Positions 10,232-18,165 are shown, counted from the stretch's first letter. The stretch is 48,665 bases of DNA from Microcystis aeruginosa Ma_MB_S_20031200_S102 (GCA_007095845.1 SFBI01000064.1:1-48665), one strand, 5' to 3'. The notes: a model not told the origin generated them from the letters alone. Numbers and translations: made by a program.

Positions 10232-10295
10232 AATAGTTTGACTAGAGAAAAAAGAGGTGTGTTAGATTTCATTAACACACTCTACCAGAGCGGCG
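10232..10295. repeat. 64-bp direct repeat, copy 1 (contains hairpin)
   Basis: It differs from 11138-11201 by a single base (t for c at the sixth position). It contains the perfect 8-bp stem GTGTGTTA / TAACACAC (10257-10264 and 10273-10280), which could act as a terminator after the toxin gene on the minus strand. Confidence 0.85.
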
Positions 10296-10370
10296 ATGAA
10301 TGAACTAGAACATTGCCGCTTCATCGACTTGTTAGCTGGCTTCTGCTTAGAGTGTAAGTTGGCGGAGAAA

Positions 10371-10715
10371 TCATGCGTATAGTAACTGATTATTAATACT
10401 ATCAACAGTCAACGTGTTAACTAAAATACCAACCCGTTGCACGACCTCGTAGGCAGTTTTCTGAGGGACAACAATAATTCCACAATGTTCTCTGCCTTCT
10501 TCTATGAATTGAAGATGCAATCGTTCAAAATCAACCCGGTTGTGGGTGACAAGACATCTACCTAAAGAAGCTGCAAACTCTAATTGTTCGCTGTCAGTTT
10601 TGCCTAAAGTTGACTGCTCAGGAACAGTGGTGACATCTAAACCACGAGAACGCAGAAGTGTTGCAACTAACGCCGACATATCTTCGTCCATGTAAAGGGA
10701 AGCAAATATGCTCAT
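10371..10715 (-). CDS. DUF5615 PIN-like toxin
   Basis: This 114-residue protein has the DUF5615 pattern: LYMDEDMSALVATLLRSRG at the start with the first acidic pair, then STLGKTDSEQLEFAASLGR, LVTHNRVDFERLH, and GIIVVP towards the C-terminus. DUF5615 proteins are predicted PIN-fold ribonucleases. It overlaps the DUF433 gene by four bases (ATGA at 10715-10712), the normal antitoxin-first order. The conserved acidic residues expected for PIN-type metal binding appear intact, so it is probably active. Target RNA unknown. Confidence 0.85.
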   Translation of the reverse strand: MSIFASLYMDEDMSALVATLLRSRGLDVTTVPEQSTLGKTDSEQLEFAASLGRCLVTHNRVDFERLHLQFIEEGREHCGIIVVPQKTAYEVVQRVGILVNTLTVDSINNQLLYA

Positions 10716-11005
10716 AGCTCACCCAAAGCCGCCTTTACAGAAGGATGCACCAACTCATCGGGGACTTGGTTACGCTCAATGTACTCGTTAATTTCCGCTT
10801 GATGATCCAAATAAAAACTCAAGGCATCGAACACTTGTGCTAAGGTCAAATGAGGTAAATGAGTTGGAATTTCCTCTGGCATCACACCTAATCGCCACAG
10901 ACCTACGATTGCGCGAATAGATGTGCGAGTGCCTTCAATAATTGGCTCTCCACCTAAAATCTCATTGTTTCTGGTGACATAACGTGAAAGAGTGATAATC
11001 GTCAT
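10712..11005 (-). CDS. DUF433 antitoxin
   Basis: This 97-residue protein has the DUF433 core ITRNNEILGG-type start (here VTRNNEILGGEPIIEGTRTS), then AIVGLWRLGVMPEEIPTHLP and a helix LTLAQVFDALSFYLDH. The family is a winged or HTH DNA-binding antitoxin that pairs with DUF5615. It is the first gene of a two-gene operon with the toxin and presumably represses its own promoter; no operator was identified. The spacer upstream (11006-11137) carries no other gene. Confidence 0.87.
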   Translation of the reverse strand: MTIITLSRYVTRNNEILGGEPIIEGTRTSIRAIVGLWRLGVMPEEIPTHLPHLTLAQVFDALSFYLDHQAEINEYIERNQVPDELVHPSVKAALGEL

Positions 11006-11137
11006 GGAATTAGGTATCTTAGGGAAATCGCTGATTCTATTTTAGTAAGGGACAGACATGACTTGATCATGGCATCTAGTGGCTAGAGGAATCCTAGGCT
11101 AGATGTTTTTTCGGCAACCTAACCTAAGACTGGCTCT

Positions 11138-11201
11138 AATAGCTTGACTAGAGAAAAAAGAGGTGTGTTAGATTTCATTAACACACTCTACCAGAGCGGC
11201 G
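11138..11201. repeat. 64-bp direct repeat, copy 2 (contains hairpin)
   Basis: This is the same sequence and orientation as 10232-10295, with one mismatch. The two copies bracket the DUF433/DUF5615 operon. The following bases (11202-11250) hold a small GC-rich inverted sequence and a HIP1 octamer. Confidence 0.85.
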
Positions 11202-11371
11202 TACTGCTACGCAGTGCCTTCGGCATCGCAATAGAGGAAATGCGATCGCAATAAATCCTCATCTGGCCAGAGACTTAATTGATTGACAAAAATCGCCCTT
11301 TATAACCCCGTCCATGGCCTAACACAAACCGAAGAACTATAAAGATTAGATTGAACATTTCTGTGATTTCT

Positions 11372-11424
11372 GTCTAACGAAGCGCTCTGCGGCAAATTTG
11401 TCCGACGGCAGCACCTTGTTATGC
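11372..11424 (-). other. attC-like integron recombination site
   Basis: On the minus strand the site opens with GCATAACAAGGTGCTGC and closes with GCAGAGCGCTTCGTTAGAC. These are imperfect inverted copies (compare TAACAAGG-GCTGC with TAACGAAGCGCTCTGC) carrying R''-like GCATAAC and R'-like GTTAGAC (GTTRRRY). Between them is a near-palindrome CGGACAAATTTGCCG. The TAA stop of the upstream gene lies inside the first core site, as is usual in integron cassettes. Length 53 bp, at the short end for attC. No integron integrase gene is present in the window. Confidence 0.62.
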
Positions 11425-12855
11425 CTTTGTAGCTAATTGTTCATAGCCAAGTAGTATAGATGGACTAAATGACTCGAACTGCCACCTTGGTAATCTTTGA
11501 GAGTCTGCCTTATAAGCTTCCATCAGTTCACTTAGATCTGATGGTTTATCTATGCCTAGAATACATTTAACTTTTTCAAAGTATGACTTTGATGACGACC
11601 TTGCAAATACTTCAAACGCGCTGTGAAACTGGCCAACATACAGTAATGTGTGTGGAACCCAACGAGAATAAAAGTCGGCTTGCTGTATTTCAGCCCGCAT
11701 AAACAATATAAAATCAGCCTGCATTAGGTAACGAAATTCTATGCCAGAGTGTTTACTTCTTTGCTTAAGCAGATCCGCATGAACAGATAAACGTCCTAGC
11801 TTTAATCTACTATTTCGACGGTCTAAAGAACGCAAGCCATCTCGGAAAGCCTCATATCCAACCATTACATCTTTTCCATAATCGGATCTTCCGTTCACAT
11901 AGTATTGATTCGTCAACAGTAGGTTAACTTCTGCAAACCTTTCATGCTTTGTGAAAATGGCAACCACATATAAGAAAAGCTCGTGAATAATAAATTTGAA
12001 ATTATCGAAGTCCCATTCACCCCAACTGTTAACATTCTCCCTCCTACTCATATATGGGATCAAATCTTCAAAAAAGCGATGAACTTTGAGGACATTTTCT
12101 TCTGTTGGTGCATATTGCGCGAGAGTGATAAACAAAGTAATTGCTTCGTTTCTATAAGGAATAAATCTTTCTATATTATCAATAACCTGATCGTCAAATT
12201 CACCTTCCTTTTCGGTGATTCTGAACTTTTCAAGATTACTAACAAAAGTAGACAAATACTCATCTAACGCCCCCGATGCAAATGGCTTGTTTTCTTTGAT
12301 AGCAGATATAGCCCTTTTGTGCACTGCCGAAGTACCCAGAGATATTCCATCTGATTCATCCAGAAAAGATGGACGCTTACCTATCTCAGGCCTCGTATAA
12401 AGGGGTTTGTCATATATCCAACGCAATAACTTTTCAAAATTATCTGCATTGTTATCGGGTTCGCTTAAATCGATATATATTCGCGATTTATAGTATGTTG
12501 GCAGGTATGCTTTACCTTCTGAATCTCTCTCAGCAATTATGGCTACAAATTTTCCTTGTTCCTGGTTTTCATAAACTTCACGTGAGATGATTTGAGTTTC
12601 AGTGCCTACACCGCCGGATCGATCATCTGCCTTTGAAGCGTAAACCTCGTCACATATGATGGCCACCTTGGTTATCTGTGGGTCTGTAACCATCTTTTCC
12701 ATGAAAGCAAAGGAATCATGCCCTTCTTTAAGATCCCATTTATCAAGAATAACATGAACACCCGATTCGGTCAGGTCTTCAGCTAAATCAATTACCCACT
12801 GTTCATGTGTTGGGTTAGACCAGCTATAAGAAATAAATAACTTAGGGTTTGTCAT
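11419..12855 (-). CDS. SEFIR/TIR-domain protein, cassette-borne
   Basis: The protein has 478 residues. Residues 4-150 form a SEFIR/TIR-like domain: KLFISYSWSNPTHEQWVIDL at 5-24, then GVHVILDKWDLKEGHDSFAF at 32-51, KVAIICDEVYA at 63-73, TQIISREVYEN at 87-97 and FVAIIAERD at 103-111. The remaining 330 residues are helical with no domain I recognise. The ATG at 12855 has AAGGA 11 bases upstream. Bacterial proteins of this class are signalling or effector components, many in anti-phage systems. The gene ends inside an attC-like site and GTTGGAC lies 22 bases before the start, so it looks like a single captured integron cassette (11372-12883). Function beyond the domain is unknown. Confidence 0.85.
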   Translation of the reverse strand: MTNPKLFISYSWSNPTHEQWVIDLAEDLTESGVHVILDKWDLKEGHDSFAFMEKMVTDPQITKVAIICDEVYASKADDRSGGVGTETQIISREVYENQEQGKFVAIIAERDSEGKAYLPTYYKSRIYIDLSEPDNNADNFEKLLRWIYDKPLYTRPEIGKRPSFLDESDGISLGTSAVHKRAISAIKENKPFASGALDEYLSTFVSNLEKFRITEKEGEFDDQVIDNIERFIPYRNEAITLFITLAQYAPTEENVLKVHRFFEDLIPYMSRRENVNSWGEWDFDNFKFIIHELFLYVVAIFTKHERFAEVNLLLTNQYYVNGRSDYGKDVMVGYEAFRDGLRSLDRRNSRLKLGRLSVHADLLKQRSKHSGIEFRYLMQADFILFMRAEIQQADFYSRWVPHTLLYVGQFHSAFEVFARSSSKSYFEKVKCILGIDKPSDLSELMEAYKADSQRLPRWQFESFSPSILLGYEQLATKA

Positions 12856-13108
12856 CTATTCGTAAATCCTTAATAAGTCCAACTATTAATTATACAGAAA
12901 CTTTCTCCATAACACTCTTGAGAGTAACGATGTGGCTCAACTTTCAGCATATCACCCCATTTTAGCACCATCGCCAGAACTTTTCCGCATATCATAACCA
13001 AAAGCGTATTAGCCAGAGCAGAGTCTTCACAACAAGCTGAAATAAAATAGACTTTTCGGGAAGTCTAGGACTAATTGCTTCAGTTCACCCCACAATTACC
13101 TAATTTTC

Positions 13109-13163
13109 GGGGAAAAAGTGCCTAAATTTTCCCCTTGATCGCTCTTATGGTCGGCACTTTTTC
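13109..13163 (-). terminator. ldh terminator with two alternative stems
   Basis: Downstream of ldh on the minus strand, GAAAAAGTGCC (13163-13153) can pair with GGCACTTTTTC (13122-13112). A more compact stem GGGGAAAA (13134-13127) with TTTTCCCC (13116-13109) uses the same 3' arm. Only one can form at a time. A terminator is the simplest reading. Confidence 0.5.
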
Positions 13164-13226
13164 AGGGCAAAAAAATCTAAAAATCTTAGCCAACAATGTT
13201 TTTAGATTTATGCAACCAACCCTAAG

Positions 13227-14222
13227 TTAAATTTCGAGTTGATCGATTAAATCGCGCATGATTTTGGCCGAATTATGTAACTGTTCGGTTTCTCTGGGAC
13301 TGAGAGCAAGATTCAGAGTTTTTATCACTCCTTTCTCGTTAACCACCGAGGGAATACTTAAACACACATCTTTGAGACCGTATTGACCATCGAGGAGAGT
13401 GCTAATAGTGAGAATTCTTTCTTGGGAACGTAAAATCGCTTTAACGATATCCGTGGTAGCTAAACCGATCGCATAGCTAGTATAACCCTTGCGTTTGATA
13501 ATTTCATAGGCGGCGTTTTTAACCTGAAGAAAAATTTCTGTTAAGCTTTCTTGGTCGGTTGCGCTTAAATCCTGCCAATCTCCCTCTAATAACCTTGCTC
13601 CTCCGATATTAGCCGAACTCCAGACAGCAAGCTCACTATCCCCGTGTTCACCGATAATATAAGCGTGGACGTTACGCGCATCTACATGGAGTTGGGTGGA
13701 TAAAAGAGAGCGTAAACGGGCAGAATCTAACACCGTACCCGAACCAATCACCCTAGAAGGCGGAAAATGGGTTATTTTCAGAGTAACATAGGTCATGATA
13801 TCGACGGGATTACTCACCACCAAAATTAAAGCACTGGGGCAGTAAACAGCCACATCCGCAAGAATACGGCGAAAAATCGCCACATTTCGTTCAAGGAGAT
13901 GTAATCGGGTTTCTCCCTCTTTTTGGGCGGCCCCGGCAGTAATAATTACCACATCGGCATTTTGTCCCACATCGGCCACGGTTCCCATTTTCAAGTCCGT
14001 GGGTTCAATAAAGGGCATTCCGTGCCTTAAATCCATCACTTCCCCTTCGACTTTATCCGTGGCGATATCCTGGAGAATTAATTCATCAAAACAGTCTTGA
14101 ATTAACATCGAGTAAGCGCAGGCCATCCCCACCTGACCAACACCGATAATTACCCCCTTGCGAGGACGCAGAGGAGCGGGTTTTTCAGCGTAGGGATTGG
14201 GAGTAAATATTTTATCTAGCAT
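13227..14222 (-). CDS. ldh: L-lactate dehydrogenase
   Basis: The 331-residue NAD-dependent enzyme interconverts pyruvate and lactate. The Rossmann motif GVGQVG is at 27-32. The substrate-specificity loop [12 protein letters not shown] (95-106) has Gln at the position where malate dehydrogenases carry Arg, which favours LDH. The catalytic loop SNPVD is at 137-141 and the proton-relay histidine is His193 in IGEHGDSE. The N-terminal 20 residues are Pro-rich and extend beyond the usual start. It is transcribed alone; the probable terminator is at 13109-13163. Confidence 0.93.
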   Translation of the reverse strand: MLDKIFTPNPYAEKPAPLRPRKGVIIGVGQVGMACAYSMLIQDCFDELILQDIATDKVEGEVMDLRHGMPFIEPTDLKMGTVADVGQNADVVIITAGAAQKEGETRLHLLERNVAIFRRILADVAVYCPSALILVVSNPVDIMTYVTLKITHFPPSRVIGSGTVLDSARLRSLLSTQLHVDARNVHAYIIGEHGDSELAVWSSANIGGARLLEGDWQDLSATDQESLTEIFLQVKNAAYEIIKRKGYTSYAIGLATTDIVKAILRSQERILTISTLLDGQYGLKDVCLSIPSVVNEKGVIKTLNLALSPRETEQLHNSAKIMRDLIDQLEI

Positions 14223-14488
14223 AGATTTTTGCAGTTACTGGCTCGGTAAGCTCATTTTAAGGGGGAATGGTTAATATCAGGTAAAAAGAGACTCAGTAAG
14301 TGGTTCTAATTAAATAAAAGATAGATTTTGCCTTGGATACCCCCTTAATCTCCCCTTATTCTATCCATTAGTCAGATCTTTCTTAACAAAAAGAGAAGAA
14401 ACTAAAAAAAGGGGAAACGATTGATAGGTATAGTTTTGAAAGAAGAAATTAAGATGGAGGTGAGCAAAAAAATGCAGAAATAGGCAGC
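14223..14488. other. spacer, no gene seen
   Basis: This is the upstream region of ldh, AT-rich, with a purine-rich run at 14390-14420. I see no clear promoter hexamers and no coding frame. Confidence 0.4.
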
Positions 14489-14575
14489 CAAAGAATTACA
14501 GTATGCAGACATAAGGAACAGGAGGAGAAAGAAAAGGTTAATCAGTATCGTGGAAAACTTGGCCAGCTAGGTTAG
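14489..14575 (+). pseudogene. possible Uma2-type C-terminal fragment
   Basis: A frame ending at TAG 14573-14575 reads EQEEKEKVNQYRGKLGQLG. The preceding bases read KELQYADIR in another frame. The charged coiled tail ending in L-x-x-L-G resembles the C-terminus of Uma2-family (DUF820) proteins, which are abundant in cyanobacteria. The two frames and the lack of the nuclease domain suggest a frameshifted relic. Weak call. Confidence 0.25.
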
Positions 14576-14670
14576 TGCGTGTGTACTAATTTAGCTTCGA
14601 GAAATCTAGCGGCAGCGGATGTCACCTACGACGGTGAAGTCGATTAAAATACAGGAGTCTATTAATTGTT

Positions 14671-14886
14671 TCATACCCACCCCTCTCGAATTTTTTGCTG
14701 GTATTCTAAACCGTCTCCTTTAGCCCAGATTCCCTTGATTTTATCTAATAAGGTTTCAAAATCCGCTTGAGCAGAATCAGGCAGTTTAAGGGATGGCAGG
14801 TTTTTATAGCGGTGTGCAGTCGTATGAGGTACAGTGTCACGAGCTATAAACCAGGCTAGGCAAAGCTTGGTTTGTATCTCACTCAA
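14671..14886 (-). CDS. small hypothetical protein
   Basis: A 71-residue frame starts at TTG 14886 with only a weak GGTAAG upstream. It ends FETLLDKIKGIWAKGDGLEY, then QQKIREGWV. The Trp/Asp-Gly-rich amphipathic tail is reminiscent of small CopG-like or addiction-module proteins, but I recognise no family. No toxin gene is adjacent. It lies in a region of eroded gene pieces and may itself be a relic. Confidence 0.35.
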   Translation of the reverse strand: MSEIQTKLCLAWFIARDTVPHTTAHRYKNLPSLKLPDSAQADFETLLDKIKGIWAKGDGLEYQQKIREGWV

Positions 14887-15004
14887 ACGCTTACCGCTAT
14901 AGTATCATCGGGTAATTTTGAAAGATTGGCAAGGGTTCTTTTTTTGACTTGATCTCCTTCTCGGTAGGATTCTCGAAGAAGAACTAGGAACTTTTCCTAT
15001 ATAC

Positions 15005-15184
15005 ATGGCTATCATTTTAGCAAATAGTAGAGAATTCTTGTCCATTAATAAATATGGCTCTTCGGTTTGTCTTATGCAATGGACGGGGGTTATAAGGGAT
15101 GGAACCCTTATAGAGAAAGACATTGGGCGATTTTTGTCAATTGTTTTTGATCTAGAGCGAACTATTAAATCCCTTACCAGATAA
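15005..15184 (+). CDS. short unrecognised ORF, possibly a relic
   Basis: ATG 15005 opens 59 codons beginning MAIILANSREFLSINKYGSS and ending LERTIKSLTR. The same frame is open upstream without a start for about 16 more codons. DNA around its KYGSS segment (TATGGCTCTTCG) recurs inverted at 15220-15232, inside the opposing frame 15208-15396. No family recognised; it may be an old gene end. Confidence 0.3.
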   Translation: MAIILANSREFLSINKYGSSVCLMQWTGVIRDGTLIEKDIGRFLSIVFDLERTIKSLTR

Positions 15185-15207
15185 GGATTTAGTCGATTTA
15201 TGCCCCC

Positions 15208-15396
15208 CTATCGAACCATAACAAGTAACGAAGAGCCATAAATATTAAAAATTACATGGGTACATTGAGAGGAGTTAAGGAATGTATCCATTGATGGATA
15301 AGGGTTTTCGGCTATTATAGTATATGTGTATGGGAGAAGTTCAGTTATTACAAGCAGAGACATGGAAATCTGGGAACTGCCAACAGAAATAGTCAA
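15208..15396 (-). CDS. short unrecognised ORF facing 15005-15184, possible diverged inverted copy
   Basis: The 62-residue frame contains LPYTYTIIAENPYP and NIYGSSLLVMV, loosely alignable with FPIYMAIILANSRE and NKYGSSVCL of the opposing small ORF. Both are probably remnants of a duplicated gene rather than active genes. Confidence 0.25.
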   Translation of the reverse strand: MTISVGSSQISMSLLVITELLPYTYTIIAENPYPSMDTFLNSSQCTHVIFNIYGSSLLVMVR

Positions 15397-15723
15397 TTTT
15401 ATTTGGCAGTCCGGAAAAAATTATTATTTCTCAACAAAATCACATAATTTGTCACTTTTTTTGATAATCATCCTGAGTAAAGCGAGAAACTTTCTGGCAA
15501 CCGCAGTTAATCGCCCCCTGTTTAAGCTATTTAAAGAAAAATCAGAGCTTATTCTGATTAAAATTAGCAGTAAATAGGCTACGGCTCCCTTAAAAACTTA
15601 AATCCCTTCTCCTAGTCTTTTTTTTGACCTTAAACTACACCGAAGTTTCCTGACACGGCAGCTTAACCATTTCCCCTTAACCCTTGCTACTCCCCAGATT
15701 ATCCCCTAGTTTCTGTATAAATT

Positions 15724-15750
15724 TATACCCGACTATTTTTGTCGGGTATA
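15724..15750 (+). promoter_or_regulatory. 10-bp perfect hairpin upstream of thrC
   Basis: TATACCCGAC (15724-15733) pairs with GTCGGGTATA (15741-15750) around a T-rich 7-base loop. It lies 67 bp before the thrC start. It could be a terminator for upstream transcription, an operator, or a leader structure; nothing seen decides between these. Confidence 0.5.
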
Positions 15751-15816
15751 TTTGACACCAAGATTTTGCGGGTGATAGGATGCTTGTACATCAGTTGACG
15801 GCAAGACAGGAAAATC

Positions 15817-17121
15817 ATGACCCTAGCGACAAACATCAAAACCTCAAAATTCATCCCCACCTTTACCCGCTTGGTTTCTAAGGAAGGAGGGACTTCTTAC
15901 CCCCTGAAGGCGCTGAATATCTGCGAAGAAACCTTTGCTCCCCTGGAAGTGGACTACGATTACGACCTCATCCGTCGCACCGTTACCAGAGAAAGCATTC
16001 AAGCAGGTCCCAATTCCATCTGGCGCTATCGTTCCTTTTTGCCGGTGGAAAGTGAAAATCCTATCGATGTGGGTACGGGTATGACTCCCCTAGTGAAATC
16101 CCACCGTTTAGCCCGGCGCTTGGGTCTAAAAAATCTCTACATTAAAAATGATGCCGTCAATATGCCCACTCTCAGCTTCAAAGATAGAGTGGTATCCGTC
16201 GCCCTTACCCGGGCCAAAGAATTAGGTTTTACTACCGTTTCCTGTGCTAGTACGGGAAATCTGGCCAATTCCACCGCCGCTATTGCTGCTCACGCTGGTT
16301 TAGACTGTTGTGTTTTCATTCCCTCCGACTTAGAAGCGGGTAAAATTCTCGGCACCCTAATCTATAATCCCACGGTCATGGCAGTCAAAGGCAACTACGA
16401 TCAAGTCAACCGTCTCTGTTCAGAAGTGGGCAATACCTACGGTTGGGGTTTTGTCAACATCAATCTGCGTCCCTACTATTCCGAAGGTTCCAAAACTTTA
16501 GGCTTTGAAGTGGCTGAACAATTAGGCTGGAAACTACCCGACCATATTGTCGCACCTTTAGCCAGTGGTTCCCTCTTTACCAAGATTTATAAGGGCTTCC
16601 AAGAATTCATTAAAGTCGGTTTGGTGGCAGATAAACCAGTGCGTTTTAGTGGCGCTCAAGCGGAGGGTTGTTCCCCCATTGCCCAAGCTTTCAAGGAAGG
16701 ACGGGATTTTGTCGCCCCAGTTAAACCCAATACTATCGCCAAATCGATCGCTATTGGTAATCCCGCCGATGGTATTTATGCCCTTGATATTGCCCGTAAA
16801 ACCGGCGGCAATATTGAATCCGTCACCGATGCCGAAATTATCGAAGGTATTAAACTTTTGGCAGAAACGGAAGGCATTTTCACGGAAACCGCCGGCGGTA
16901 CAACTATCGCTGTCTTGAAAAAATTAGTAGAAGCCGGTAAAATCGACCCCGAAGAAACCACGGTCGTTTATATCACTGGTAATGGTCTAAAAACCCAAGA
17001 AGCGGTACAGGGTTATATCGGTGAACCCCTGTTAATCGAACCGAAATTAGACAGCTTTGAACGGGCCTTGGAACGTTCCCGCACCCTCGAACGTCTCGAA
17101 TGGCAACAGGTTCTCGTCTAG
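15817..17121 (+). CDS. thrC: threonine synthase
   Basis: The 434-residue PLP enzyme converts O-phosphohomoserine to threonine. The PLP-binding lysine is Lys122 in TLSFKDR. The phosphate-binding loop SCASTGNLANS lies at 142-152. Length and the N-terminal extension before GTGMTPL (86-92) fit the plant/cyanobacterial ThrC branch. ATG 15817 has AGGAAA upstream. A MoaD/ThiS-like gene follows 106 bp downstream in the same direction, with a terminator after it, suggesting a two-gene transcript. Confidence 0.95.
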   Translation: MTLATNIKTSKFIPTFTRLVSKEGGTSYPLKALNICEETFAPLEVDYDYDLIRRTVTRESIQAGPNSIWRYRSFLPVESENPIDVGTGMTPLVKSHRLARRLGLKNLYIKNDAVNMPTLSFKDRVVSVALTRAKELGFTTVSCASTGNLANSTAAIAAHAGLDCCVFIPSDLEAGKILGTLIYNPTVMAVKGNYDQVNRLCSEVGNTYGWGFVNINLRPYYSEGSKTLGFEVAEQLGWKLPDHIVAPLASGSLFTKIYKGFQEFIKVGLVADKPVRFSGAQAEGCSPIAQAFKEGRDFVAPVKPNTIAKSIAIGNPADGIYALDIARKTGGNIESVTDAEIIEGIKLLAETEGIFTETAGGTTIAVLKKLVEAGKIDPEETTVVYITGNGLKTQEAVQGYIGEPLLIEPKLDSFERALERSRTLERLEWQQVLV

Positions 17122-17173
17122 AATTGATACTAAGGGATGATGGGGCGATTATCCTCTGGCCCCATCTCCACAA

Positions 17174-17198
17174 GCAATTTAAATTCGCGGACAGCTTA
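17174..17198 (+). repeat. 25-bp dispersed repeat, copy 1
   Basis: Core GCAATTTAAATTCGCGGAC then AGCTTA. Other copies: 17588-17612 (inverted), 27743-27767, 29170-29194 and 44996-45020 (inverted). This copy lies 29 bp before the MoaD-like gene. Confidence 0.75.
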
Positions 17199-17227
17199 CT
17201 GTCCTTTCCACTTTTTCCTTGATATCT

Positions 17228-17503
17228 ATGGCTGTAAAAGTTCTCGTTCCCACTCCCCTGCAAGAATTTACAAAAAATAAGGCTACCGTCGAGTGTAGTG
17301 CTAGTAGTGTCGGTGATTTAATCGAATCCTTAGAAGCAAGTTTCCCCGGTATTAAGGACCGCTTGTGCGATAAAGATGGCGCACCCCGACGCTTTTTAAA
17401 TTTCTACGTCAACAGTGAAGATATTCGCTTCCTCGATGGGACACAAACCCCCTTAAAAGATGGCGATGAAGTCAGTATAGTTCCTGCGGTGGCTGGAGGT
17501 TAA
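17228..17503 (+). CDS. MoaD/ThiS-family ubiquitin-like sulfur carrier
   Basis: From ATG 17228 it encodes 91 residues (a TTG at 17219 is less likely). The beta-grasp pattern is clear: [20 protein letters not shown] at the start, [13 protein letters not shown] in the middle, [14 protein letters not shown] at the end. The C-terminal Gly-Gly is what such carriers need for adenylation and thiocarboxylation. MoaD itself serves molybdopterin synthesis, but no moa genes are near; the neighbour is thrC. A role as sulfur donor to a PLP enzyme, as CysO does for CysM, is possible and is inference. Confidence 0.88.
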   Translation: MAVKVLVPTPLQEFTKNKATVECSASSVGDLIESLEASFPGIKDRLCDKDGAPRRFLNFYVNSEDIRFLDGTQTPLKDGDEVSIVPAVAGG

Positions 17504-17541
17504 CCTCCCTATAAGTTTGTTTTCCGTCAATTGTAATTAAA

Positions 17542-17574
17542 CCCCTAGAAAGTAATGTGTTCTGGGGGCTTTTG
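17542..17574 (+). terminator. intrinsic terminator after thrC-moaD-like operon
   Basis: CCCCTAGAA (17542-17550) pairs with TTCTGGGGG (17560-17568) with one G-T wobble and is followed by CTTTTGTT. Classical stem plus T-run. Confidence 0.8.
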
Positions 17575-17587
17575 TTCAGGTAAATTC

Positions 17588-17612
17588 TAAGCTGCCCGTG
17601 CATTTAATACTA
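17588..17612 (-). repeat. 25-bp dispersed repeat, copy 2 (inverted)
   Basis: The minus strand reads TTAAATGCACGGGCAGCTTA, matching the consensus. With the copy at 17174 it brackets the MoaD-like gene in inverted orientation. Confidence 0.7.
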
Positions 17613-17678
17613 AATCCAGTTATTAAAAACTGATTATTTATTCCCCTAACAAGTCCCGAAGAGCCTTGATGATCAGGT

Positions 17679-17978
17679 TTACTGCCACTGAGCGTGAATG
17701 CGTGGATGGAGTAAACGCTCAACTGGTTGACCGTTTTTCAAATGTTCTTCGACAATCTGATTGACATCCTCTGGTTTCACACGACAGTACCAAGTTTCTT
17801 CAGGAATAATCCTGACCGTGGGGCTAGTGCTACACTGTCCTTGACAACCACTGGTCATGACGATGACATCTTCTGGGAGAGCTGCCGTTTGCCAAGCTAA
17901 AAGAAGCTCCGACGCACCCTGGACCAAACAGGAAGAATGCTGACAGACCATCACAAATCGCTTTTGGGGATAAGACAT
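17679..17978 (-). CDS. thioredoxin-like [2Fe-2S] ferredoxin
   Basis: A 99-residue protein with Cys12, Cys17, Cys45 and Cys49 (VCQHSSC and SGCQGQC) in the C-x4-C...C-x3-C arrangement of small thioredoxin-fold 2Fe-2S ferredoxins, as in NuoE-related proteins. The rest (VRIIPEETWYCRVKPEDV, HLKNGQPVERL) is typical of the (2Fe-2S) ferredoxin domain family in cyanobacteria. It is monocistronic. It is an electron carrier or assembly factor; the partner is unknown. Confidence 0.88.
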   Translation of the reverse strand: MSYPQKRFVMVCQHSSCLVQGASELLLAWQTAALPEDVIVMTSGCQGQCSTSPTVRIIPEETWYCRVKPEDVNQIVEEHLKNGQPVERLLHPRIHAQWQ

Positions 17979-18165
17979 ATTACCTAAAAAGTTGCAAAAT
18001 TAGATAGTTCCCCAGGTATATTCTTGGGAGAGGCTTTAGGGAAGCATAGTTTTATTTTGCCCCGAATCCCCGATACTGGCAACACAAAAAAAGGGGGCTG
18101 AAAAATTAACCATCAATCTTTAAAATAGAATTGGGAGAAAAATTTAGTCAATCAAGAGGGTAAAA

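Noticed and set aside
10296-10345. Second attC-like site after the DUF5615 gene (GCTAACAAGTCG on the minus strand)
   Set aside because: It has the opening core and a GCGGC/GCCGC inner stem, but no convincing closing GTTRRRY core at the right place, so it was not called as a cassette end.
14905-15123. 72-codon minus-strand open frame
   Set aside because: No recognisable family, lies antisense to the 15005-15184 frame, and its Ser/Arg-rich composition looks like a shadow frame.
15326-15577. 83-codon plus-strand open frame
   Set aside because: Starts inside the opposing 15208-15396 frame, no ribosome binding site and no recognisable protein pattern.
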